This document shows, in pieces, positions 56,296-64,000 of a stretch of 64,000 bases of DNA (position 1 is the stretch's first letter; every line of letters starts with the position of its first letter). Under the pieces are notes generated by a model. That model did not search any database. It was not told the DNA's origin and saw nothing but the letters and a program-made list of their open reading frames with translations. The position numbers were made by a program, and so were the translations under genes. This stretch comes from Przewalskia tangutica (taxonomy: Eukaryota > Streptophyta > Magnoliopsida > Solanales > Solanaceae), in contig CM056718.1 in assembly GCA_029844215.1 (NCBI GenBank), positions 168,195,396 through 168,259,395 on the forward strand, read 5' to 3'.

Positions 56296-57690
56296 TCATT
56301 TAGATAGAGCAGCTGTCAGCTTTTCCTTCAAATCTTCAGCAGCAGCACCCGGAGCTCGTATAGAGAATGTGTGAACAAGTTCACCGTTTTCTGTTAACGA
56401 GACATTTGATTCTTGTGCCACTACTTGATGTTCTTGGAAAGTCTTTAAAACTCTAGAAACAGGGTGAGCATTCAAAGGGCAACCTACTCTTACAACTGCA
56501 TCATCTTGTCTTTGATGAAAGTCAATCTCGGGAAGAGCCTGCTGTTTTTGCTTGTCGTTTACCATCTCCTTCTCAGCATCTAAAACCCTAATTCTCGCCT
56601 GGAGGTCCGTTATATAAGCAATTGCATCTCCAAGCAGGGATGCTTTATCCATCTTTGAGATATTTGGAACAACTGCTCTTAAAGCATAAAATCTCTGGTT
56701 AAGCTTCTCACGTCTTTGCCTCTCTGCTTCAACATGATTCAATGCTTCTTCCCTCCCGTTGGCGGGCTTTCTGCCCCTCTTTCTTGGTTTCCGTTCATCT
56801 AATTCATGTTTTCCTTCACCTTCATCACTTCGATACCCATTTGATGAGTTTCCGTAAACTTGAGAACTACCTAGCGCTGCTTGTACTTCGTAAGAATCTG
56901 AAGGAAAACTCAGATCTTCTTCCACCTTCGGAGAAAAATTTATGCTGATGGGACCCGACTTAGCACCACCACCAAGACTGAGTTCCCGACCGAATATCTT
57001 TGGAAATGCTTTGGGCTGTGGAGGATTAGATACCACCACCGATGTTTTCACCATCTGAATCAAATTCTGATCTTCCAGAATTGACTTTAAAGAACCTAGC
57101 TCGACAACCCCTGATTTCAGCGGAATGAAAACTAGTGTCTCGAATCGAGCCAACTTTGCTAGATAAGATCTTGATTGGAAATGTTCTAAGCAACCTTTTA
57201 AATCAGAAACCCATATTGATCTAGCAGAATTAAATGATTGAGAAGGACTAGAAGGCTTATCAAATGGGAAGATATAATACATTGATGTGAGATAAAACAC
57301 CTCCACGTCCGAAACAGAATCCAACTTGGCAGCAATATTATCATCTTCCGACCCTCCAAAGCAAGTGTGTATCTTTTGAAGAACCATTTTTTTCTTGTTT
57401 CCATCTTCATTTTGCCCCGACTTTGCTTCTCTGCAATGTCCATCACCCCATATTAAAGCTGATTTTCCTGACTTCGACTTTGCAACTTGCCAATACGCTG
57501 CATAAGTAAAATCAGACCCCTCAACAATCTTGCAGAGCGCCTGTTGTACTCCCAAATCCCCCCTTGATGAAGTGAATTCTGTCAACATGTGATTTGTAGC
57601 TGACCAGGAGAAAAATTCCACTGCTTCGCTACCCAATACCCCCTCCATAATAACCTTATCCTCTCCCTTCAAAACAAGTTTCTCCCCCAT
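56296..57690 (-). CDS. bHLH transcription factor, JAM/MTB (bHLH3-like) clade
   Basis: 464 residues, no intron in the CDS. The start is ATG 57690 ([20 protein letters not shown]); the open frame extends upstream only through non-ATG codons and the N-terminus aligns with bHLH3-type proteins. Residues about 10-210 form the MYC N-terminal domain ([50 protein letters not shown]). The bHLH spans about 312-367: basic contacts H319, E323 and R327 are present, so E-box DNA binding is expected. A C-terminal ACT-like segment (about 395-464, [19 protein letters not shown]) should dimerise. In Arabidopsis and tomato this clade (JAM, MTB) competes with MYC2 and dampens jasmonate responses; applying that here is inference. 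The subgroup is confident, the exact orthologue is not. Confidence 0.92.
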   Translation of the reverse strand: MGEKLVLKGEDKVIMEGVLGSEAVEFFSWSATNHMLTEFTSSRGDLGVQQALCKIVEGSDFTYAAYWQVAKSKSGKSALIWGDGHCREAKSGQNEDGNKKKMVLQKIHTCFGGSEDDNIAAKLDSVSDVEVFYLTSMYYIFPFDKPSSPSQSFNSARSIWVSDLKGCLEHFQSRSYLAKLARFETLVFIPLKSGVVELGSLKSILEDQNLIQMVKTSVVVSNPPQPKAFPKIFGRELSLGGGAKSGPISINFSPKVEEDLSFPSDSYEVQAALGSSQVYGNSSNGYRSDEGEGKHELDERKPRKRGRKPANGREEALNHVEAERQRREKLNQRFYALRAVVPNISKMDKASLLGDAIAYITDLQARIRVLDAEKEMVNDKQKQQALPEIDFHQRQDDAVVRVGCPLNAHPVSRVLKTFQEHQVVAQESNVSLTENGELVHTFSIRAPGAAAEDLKEKLTAALSK

Positions 57691-57700
57691 GTTAAACCAC

Positions 57701-57763
57701 TCAAAGTTCCCCAATTCCAAAACACTTGAATTTCCACTCTTTACTTTGAGCAAATTGATTCAT
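57701..57763 (-). promoter_or_regulatory. uORF 2 of bHLH gene
   Basis: ATG 57763 opens a 20-codon frame ending TGA 57701, ten bases above the main ATG. It is out of frame with the main CDS. Confidence 0.5.
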
Positions 57764-57780
57764 CAACTCAAATCCAATGC

Positions 57781-57843
57781 CTACATCAACCCAAATCTCG
57801 ATGGAATACTATGATAGAGCACTCCCGCAATCATGAAATACAT
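57781..57843 (-). promoter_or_regulatory. uORF 1 of bHLH gene
   Basis: ATG 57843 opens a 20-codon frame (MYFMIAGVLYHS...) ending TAG 57781. It lies in the predicted second exon of the leader. Confidence 0.5.
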
Positions 57844-57859
57844 TTGGCAAAGGCAAAAC

Positions 57860-58528
57860 CTAGAAAAAATCAATTCTCAAAAATTTCAACTTCTTAACAC
57901 TAAACGTACCACAAATTCAAGAATTTGAATATAAGTAGAACCACAGGAGAACCCACAAAGAGAAAAACAGTTAACTAACTCTTGAACAAAAGGGCACTTT
58001 TTATTAGCAAAGAGAATACATCAAAATTGGGAATTTTAGTAATCCCCAAGATTCACCTGTAAAGTGCCCCTCAAGGCTATACTTCCAATTACAAGTCTGA
58101 AAGAAACCCTACATTTGAAGCTAATTATATAAGTTTTAGTACCCTTCAGCTCACGCAAGAGAAAAACATTTAATTCTCGAACAAAAGGCACTTTTATTAG
58201 CACAGAAAAAACTTCAAAAATGGGAACTTTGGTAGTCCAGTAGCAAAATTCACCTCTAAAATATACCCTTCAAAGATTTACTTCACCAATTACAAGTGTG
58301 ACAAAAACCCTACATTTGGAGCTGATTTATAAACCCTAGAAAAAAAACACCATTCTCAAAAAGTTCAAATTTTTACCCCAAATAAAACACTAATTCAACA
58401 ATTTGAATATCAGTTGAACCATATGAGAAGACCCAAAAATTTAAAAAAAAACGATAATTCTTGAATAAAAGGGCAAGTATATCAAACAAGCTGAAGATAG
58501 CAATTTGCATATGGAAGTAAACAGTTAC
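57860..58528 (-). other. Predicted 5'UTR intron of bHLH gene
   Basis: On the minus strand a strong donor CAG|GTAACTG is at 58528 and an acceptor TTTTTCTAG|G ends at 57860, giving a 669-bp AT-rich intron. A leader intron before a single-exon CDS is common in this clade. Two roughly similar blocks inside (ACAAGTxTGA-AGAAACCCTACATTTG near 58091 and 58290) are an internal duplication. Splicing is predicted only. Confidence 0.5.
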
Positions 58529-58799
58529 CTGAAGCTGAAATGAAGATGGCGATAGGTGCATGTATATCAAAAAGATCTTGCGCATGTGTGAAGTTCAGAT
58601 CTGAATCACACCCTAGTATATTATAAAGTTCATCTTTAATTAATACTAGTGACTATTTTATTTTGCACTTTTTTAACATAAAAAAGTTATTTCCGGTTTT
58701 TATTATAATTTTATAGTTATATATTTGTATAAATGAGACTTTATCTCAGGGGCATCATTCCTTAGAGAGAAAAAAAGTATATCCCTTGCATAGATCACT

Positions 58800-58985
58800 T
58801 TGCTACTGATAGGACGGTTATCGGTCCGGATACACTCGAGAACCACTCGAGAATCGGAATGAAATATCCGGACCGATAATAGGACCGAAAAGTTAACGAT
58901 CCGGATACGAGTACGAGACATAAGGATTCGGACCGATAAGGATCCGATCCGACAACCCGATCTAATTGTAAAATCCGGAAAAAAA
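58800..58985. mobile_element. GGATCCG-rich MITE-like island
   Basis: Dense CGGTCCGGATAC, CCGGACCGATAA, GATCCGGATACGAG and GGATCCGATCCGAC motifs, like the interiors of 4023-4262 and the ends of 7712-8578. Borders uncertain. It lies just upstream of the bHLH promoter. Confidence 0.45.
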
Positions 58986-59016
58986 ATAATAATAATATAT
59001 AGTTGTGGTTGAGTTA

Positions 59017-59019
<3 letters not shown>

Positions 59020-59075
<56 letters not shown>
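59020..59075. repeat. (TA)n microsatellite
   Basis: About 28 uninterrupted AT dinucleotides upstream of the bHLH gene. The Ile-Tyr reading on the minus strand is an artefact. Confidence 0.95.
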
Positions 59076-59077
<2 letters not shown>

Positions 59078-59485
59078 AAAACAAATAATAAATTGCATGA
59101 GATATAGTTGTGTTAAAGTTGGATAAATAGATAGATAAAATGAAAATAAGAAAACAAAAACAAAAACAAAAACAAAAAAATCTGCATCAAGACATGCACG
59201 TACCCTTCCCTCCTTTACCCTTCCCCTTTTCATTTCCTTCAATCTTTTGGTTTTTCACCTCCCATAGGTTATAGAAAACTCTCCACTTATACATTGTATT
59301 TACACACAAACAAAGTACATAACATAAAGGTTAGAAAATCAGAAAAAAAACAAGTGAAAAGAAGAGGAAAAAAATACCAAGAGGCGAGAAGAACAGGAAG
59401 CAAAATACTAAAGAGTAAGGATAATTTTAAAGCAACACAACAATAATCTTCACACTTACAAGGTGAGTTTCTCACTCGAAATTCT

Positions 59486-61576
59486 TGGTAACATCCTTTA
59501 TTTTTAGTTCAATACATGTTAGAATAAGAATTGAGTGTTGAAAAGATATATTGAACTTTTGATTGTTTAGACAACTAGTTGCGTCATGAACTTTACGAAC
59601 TGTTCTCACTGAGTTATAATTGTTAGAATTTGATGCAATTCGGAGGAATTGTACACCTCTATAATATGATCATATAGAACCAAAAATGAGGTAAAATGAA
59701 CGTACGGTTTGAAAGTTATCATAGTTCAAAGTTCCTGCCTTAGATTTGGTCGAAATTCGGAAAGACATAATTACGGACTGTTTTTATTGAGTTTTACTTA
59801 TTAGAATTATATGAAAATTTACATGGTTGTAAATCTCTCTGTTACGGACAGATATATATAAAGATTTATTAAAACGGACTTACGAGTTGAGAGTTATTGT
59901 AGTTTGAAGTTGCTGCCTCGGATTCGTCGGAATCCAGAAGGGCAGGACGTTGAAACGTAAAACTGTACTAATCTGTGGGGAATATGAAAATTGTTGCTAA
60001 ATGAAAGTTCTAGATCTCTTTGTTGTGGACATTTTGAGACCTTACGGGGGTCTATCCTACTTACAGATTGAAAGTTATCGCTGTTTAAAGTTTCTGCCTC
60101 GGGTCTATCGAGATCCAGGAAGGGCAGCGAATAAAAGTGTAAAACTGTACCAAATGGTACAGAATATGAAAGGATGGTTCACATGGAGACGTGTATCTCT
60201 CTGTTCTCGTCGTTTTGAGATTTTATGGGGCTTGAGCGGGTTTCTGATTAGGAGTTATGACTATTCTAAGATTGGGTGTTGTTTAATAAATATTCTGCCG
60301 AAATAAATTTCATGTGGCTGTTTTGAGGATAAATTTGTGTTAGTTACCCAAAGTAGTTTTAAATGAAATTTGGTACAGTGAAAGATCCCCGTCTTACCTT
60401 AGTTTCCGCTTGAGAAACACCTTAGTTGGAGTTATGGTTAAAAGTTATAATCATTACAAGTATGAATGATGGAATGTTAGAAAAGAGAATAGTATTTGTT
60501 TGATCTTACGAAAAATATGAAAAGTGAATACGTGTTCACATAAATATATAAATATATAATGGATCGGGTTGCACGCCGCAACAAAACGTAAAGTGAATAC
60601 GCGTTCACAAATACGTAAACATAATGGATCGGGTTACACGCCGCAACAAAACGTAAAGTGAATATATGTTCACAAATACGTAAATATAATGGATCGGGTT
60701 GCACGCCGCAACAAAACGTAAAGTGAATACACATTCACAAATACGTAAACATAATGGATCGGGTTGCACGCCGCAACAAAACGTAAAGTGAATACGTGTT
60801 CACAAATACGTAAATATAATGGATCGGGTTGCACGCCGCAACAAATATGAAAGATGAACACATGTTCACCTATATATAAATATGAAAAGTGAATACGCGT
60901 TCACAAATATATAAATGTAATAAACATGTGGAAATGCAGGGGAATGTCTTAACGTATAATACGAGATAAAATGAAGTGTTAGTTAAACCAAGAATTTCCT
61001 ATGAGGAGTTGTTGCATATTTAAAGATGTTGTAACCTGATATGTTTTTGCAATATGCTTATTACGGTATAATGTGATTGCACTTGGAATATTGTGGTGTT
61101 ACTTTGAATTGCAGGGTAAGGTTCTCACTCAGCCCCAGATGGTAGGGCTGACTCTTTATTTAACATGTTTCAGGAAAGGGTGATAGAGGAAAGGCTCCAC
61201 GTCAAGGCTAGCGATCGTCCCGCAGCCTCTTTTCATACCAAGTCCATTGTTTCGGGCTTGGTACTCGTCAGGTTCAGAATGTCAGTTCCAATGTCTCGGG
61301 ATATGCCCGTGTGGAATGATCTCCCTTCCAACTTAGAATAATCTTTGTCAGTATGTCTATGTAGAAACAATATTTGCGAGCACGGGCTCGCGTTATGTTT
61401 TTTTCATATAAAGTCATAAACATATTTCTCTATTGTTATTTTTATTAATCGCTCCGTATTTGAATATAAGTTCAAATTTCTAAATAAAGAGAATTAAATG
61501 GTGCTCCTGGTGGAAAATAATTGTCCAGGTGCCATCACGCCCTAAGTAAAGACTTAGGAAAATTTGGGGCGTGACA
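59486..61576 (+). mobile_element. Gypsy element 5' LTR
   Basis: Ends AATTTGGGGCGTGACA at 61576 and is followed after three bases by a PBS. The start is placed at TGGTAACATCCTTTATTTTTAG (59486) because plant Gypsy LTRs often begin TGTAACATCC; this border is inferred. It carries 65-bp tandem repeats at 60522-60925. LTR-internal features such as GGTAAGGTTCTCACTCAGCCCC (61115) are typical of this repeat class. Confidence 0.6.
60522..60925 (+). repeat. 65-bp tandem repeats within the Gypsy LTR
   Basis: CACGCCGCAACAAAACGTAA recurs at about 60572, 60637, 60702, 60767 and 60832, exactly 65 bp apart, with degenerate partial units at both edges. Each unit also holds GTGAATACGxGTTCACAAATA and ATAATGGATCGGGTT. 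Since 65 is not a multiple of 3, the open frames on the minus strand are accidental. Confidence 0.92.
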
Positions 61577-61579
61577 AGT

Positions 61580-61590
61580 TGGTATCGAGC
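61580..61590 (+). promoter_or_regulatory. Gypsy primer-binding site
   Basis: TGGTATCGAGC, matching the methionine tRNA 3' end with one change from TGGTATCAGAGC, three bases after the LTR. Confidence 0.7.
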
Positions 61591-61914
61591 AGTTAGGAGA
61601 TTCTAGGAAGTTTCTTCGAGTCGGGTGTTTGAACGGTTACTTATTGCGACGGTGTGCGCGCCACCTTAGTAATAAGTAAACGGAATAATATCCTAAAGTT
61701 TCACTTCTTTCGTACTCTTCTCGTGCCTATCTTGAGTCTTTTCAAAGATTTGGTTCTCGTACTTCCTCCTTCAAATGATTGTGGAAGGGGATGTGCAACG
61801 ATAAACTATGGACAATACAGGGGTGTGGTGGAGAAACTTTAGAAGAAATCGTTCCCCGATGTCACCACCGATGATGTGGGGGGAGTTCAGAGTCGTATTC
61901 ATTAAAAGTACATG

Positions 61915-62215
61915 CCTAACACCCGAAAAGATGCGCTCAGGCGTGAGTTTGAACAATTGAAACAAGAAGACCGCAATGTGAAAGAATATAATACCTAATT
62001 CATGCGATCTTCATCATACAACGTGCATATTATTCCTACGAAAGGGAGAAGGTCAAAAGATTTGTGAGGGTTTAAACCCGAACTTGGTAGAGAAGGTAGT
62101 GGCATTAGCCTATGATCGGACGTACCTTCAGATCGTCAACATGACAATGAGGGTAGAAGGTTTTGCCAAATCAAAAAGAGAGTATTCACGAAAGAGGCAT
62201 TTATGTGACTCGACC
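61915..62215 (+). pseudogene. Gypsy gag remnant
   Basis: Readable pieces in shifted frames: LRREFEQLKQEDRNVKEYNT (about 61933-61998, then TAA), PTKGRRSKDL, ELGREGSG, YDRTYLQIVNMTMRVEGFAKSKREYSRKRH (62110-62205). These match the retrotransposon gag domain of plant Gypsy elements. Stops and indels make it non-functional. Confidence 0.75.
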
Positions 62216-62897
62216 TTTTTCAACTATCCGATTGGAGTCATACTATAGAAAATAGTCAACTCCATCCAGAGAGAGTTCCACTTATCGTTTAGAAGATCAA
62301 TAAAGGTATGTGGAACTTTCCTATCTCTTGAGCATGAATAGTTGTACTTATATAGTACGGTAGACGTACAATACTTTGATATCCTTTACTTATTTAAGAA
62401 TGGCCAAGTTGGGCGAGTTAGGAGGTTAACCCACTTCTTTAAAACTATTAAGGATGTCTTAAGTTTTCAAAGTTAAGGGGCTTGAAGTGTTTTGAGTATA
62501 TGATACTTGTTTTGTTTTAAAAGTTTAAGTCCCTTGGAAATAGGAAAATGTAATTGACTAAGGTATAAGATTAATATAACGAGTTTATGGGAAGTTGGTT
62601 ATATTCGCTTTATGGAAAGTTAAAAGGAGAGATTTACTTTAAGTAAGATAAGTAAGGACAAGTGACTTGATGCTATGGTTATTAGTATCTTGGAAGTTTT
62701 ATATAAAAAAAAAAAAATAGCCATTCGTTTTAAAAGAGTAGAAGTATGTAGTACTTGGGATTAAATTTCCGGATTCTTTTATTAAGACATGTTAGTGCCT
62801 TAAGTGAACTAAAATGAGAGGATATATTAATAATGTCAATAAGAAGTTAGGGGATTTCTTGACTTACTTATGTTATGTAGGATAGCCGGTTGAGCTA
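62216..62897. other. Degenerate Gypsy interior
   Basis: Lies between gag and pol remnants. No readable protein. Contains TTAATTGACTAAGG / GTTATATTCGCTTTATGGAAAG text similar in style to the giant LTRs, but no clear element. Confidence 0.4.
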
Positions 62898-63167
62898 GGG
62901 TAAGAGTATAAATGAGGGGTAAACCCCCAAGACGTTATACCACATTCTCCAGGGTAAGAGTATAAATGAGGGGTAAACCCCCAAGACGTTATACCACCTT
63001 CTCCAGGGTAAGAGTATAAATGAGGGGTAAACCCCCAAGACGTTATACCACCTTCTCTAGGGTAAGAGTATAAATGAGGGGAAAGCCCCAAGACATCATA
63101 CCACCTGCTTCAGGGTAAGAGTATAAATGAGGGAAAAACTCCCAAGACGTTATACCACATGTTCCGT
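62898..63167 (+). repeat. Five 54-bp tandem repeats in Gypsy interior
   Basis: GGTAAGAGTATAAATGAGGG recurs at about 62898, 62952, 63006, 63060 and 63114, each followed by CCCAAGACGTTATACCAC. The last two units are more diverged. The unit is a multiple of 3, so an 18-residue repeat is open on the minus strand by chance. Confidence 0.9.
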
Positions 63168-63179
63168 GGATTTGCTACC

Positions 63180-64000
63180 CATGATGCGAGGAATATCCTC
63201 ACGTCAACTTATTTCCTACCTTAGGTCTCAAAAGTTATTAAGGAGTCACAAAGTGGAGTACGCATATCTGGCTAATATAGTAGATACCAAAAAAAGAGTC
63301 CCCGTGATGCATGATGTTCTATTGTTTGGAAAAAAATTCAAGGTTTTTTCTGAAGATCTCGTGCCTTCCTCCGGATAGAGAAGTGGAGTTCGCTATAGAG
63401 TTAATTCTGGGTACAAGACCTATTTCTATTTCCTCCATATCGAATGGTTCCAGCTGAATTGAGAGAGTTAAAAGAACAATTGAAGGATCTTCTGGATAAA
63501 GGCTTTATAAGGCCTAGTGTTTCCCTTGGTGCACGATCTGTTTGTGAAAAGGAAAGACGGATCGCTCCGAATGTGCATCGATTATCGGCAACTCAATAAG
63601 GTCACGATCAAGAACCGATACCCATTACCCAGAATCGATGATCTTTTTGACCAACTTCAGGGAGCTAGCTATTTTTCCAAGATTGATATCCGTTCGGGAT
63701 ATCACCAGCTGAAAATAAATCCAGATGATATATCCAAAACAGCCTTTAGAACCCGATACGGCCATTATGAGTTCTTGATCATGTCTTTTGGGTTAACCAA
63801 TGCCCCAGCGGCTTTTATGGATTTAATGAACAGAATCTTCAAACCATTCCTAGATTTGTTCGTAATTGTGTTCATAGATGATATCCTAATCTCTGAAGAG
63901 TGTTGAAGAACATGAAGAGCATCCGAGGGTAGTCTTCAAGTCTTGAAACATGAGAAACTATATGCTAAATTTTCAAAGTGTGAATTTTGGTTGGAAAAGG
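63180..64000 (+). pseudogene. Gypsy pol (pre-RT and reverse transcriptase), runs off window
   Basis: 63190-63378 reads LISYLRSQKLL, YAYLANIVDT and FSEDLVPSSG then a stop; [17 protein letters not shown] follows. The RT frame 63517-63906 holds [91 protein letters not shown] and the catalytic VFIDDILI, then stops at 63904. After a shift it continues EEHLRVVFKSL, YAKFSKCEFWLEK to the window edge. These are Ty3/Gypsy motifs. The copy is inactive. Confidence 0.9.

Noticed and set aside
57691..57753. Upstream extension of the bHLH frame to 57753
   Set aside because: It starts with TTG and an in-frame stop lies just above; MGEK at 57690 matches the N-terminus expected for bHLH3-type proteins.
60477..60861. 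Minus-strand repeat proteins (CGVQPDPLY-type)
   Set aside because: They are read from 65-bp non-coding LTR repeats that shift frame every unit.
62898..63167. CRISPR-like array
   Set aside because: Units are contiguous, with no unique spacers, in a plant nuclear context. They are simple tandem repeats.
1..64000. tRNA, rRNA or organelle-derived insertions
   Set aside because: No cloverleaf, rRNA or plastid or mitochondrial gene text was recognised by eye; the tRNA-like words found are retroelement primer-binding sites.

Overview
The window looks like a repeat-rich stretch of a plant nuclear genome, most probably Solanaceae. The pointers are a SINE tail ending in the TTG-rich motif common in that family, a fragment of a familiar Solanaceae MITE (GTTGCTCGGACTCTTC...), Copia, Gypsy, CACTA, hAT and MULE-type elements, and a JAM/MTB-type bHLH gene. 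The species cannot be fixed from sequence alone. Only two protein-coding host genes are convincing: a plus-strand secreted repeat-peptide precursor (54105-55145) and a minus-strand bHLH transcription factor (56296-57690). Nearly everything from 1 to 49990 and from 59486 to the end is transposon.

Layout. 1-2971: right part of a long LTR (family X, about 4 kb when complete). 3113-4262: SINE tail, AT-rich minisatellite and a small TIR element. 4512-12155: end of a CACTA transposon whose subterminal repeats are split by a complete but decayed minus-strand Copia element (A, LTRs 4841-5612 and 11232-11877), which itself carries a MULE-like insertion (7712-8578). 12156-15289: inverted, truncated family X LTR. 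15805-40344: one plus-strand Copia element (B), about 4.9 kb of its own sequence, split by a 15.6-kb tandem array of three giant LTRs with two short internal regions (19338-34963, target duplication gttta) and by a complete family X solo LTR (36022-40020, target duplication cccaa). 41057-44223: degenerate hAT transposon with a nested GC-rich element. 45580-49772: fragment of a Tork-like gag in reverse orientation joined to a 5'-truncated plus-strand Copia element (C) with a 510-codon open RT-RNase H. 50400-51110 and 53930-55460: two copies of a duplicated peptide-precursor locus, the first broken, the second intact. 56030-58630: bHLH gene, with a small duplication of its 3' end and a probable 5'UTR intron. 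59486-64000: LTR, gag remnant and start of pol of a plus-strand Gypsy element running off the window.

How things fit. The intact peptide gene encodes a signal peptide followed by five 59-63-residue repeats with an almost invariant core (PVKTPTPNPGT, then MASRVTxRNFxGRKEV, then a proline-rich spacer). This is the architecture of a multi-peptide precursor; I cannot assign it to a named peptide family and consider it the most interesting object here. The neighbouring bHLH gene resembles the jasmonate-repressor clade (Arabidopsis bHLH3/JAM3, tomato MTB); whether the two genes are functionally linked is unknown. In the three-LTR array, differences between copies cluster in GC-rich spots while AT-rich blocks are almost identical, so assembly or polishing error must be excluded before any evolutionary reading.
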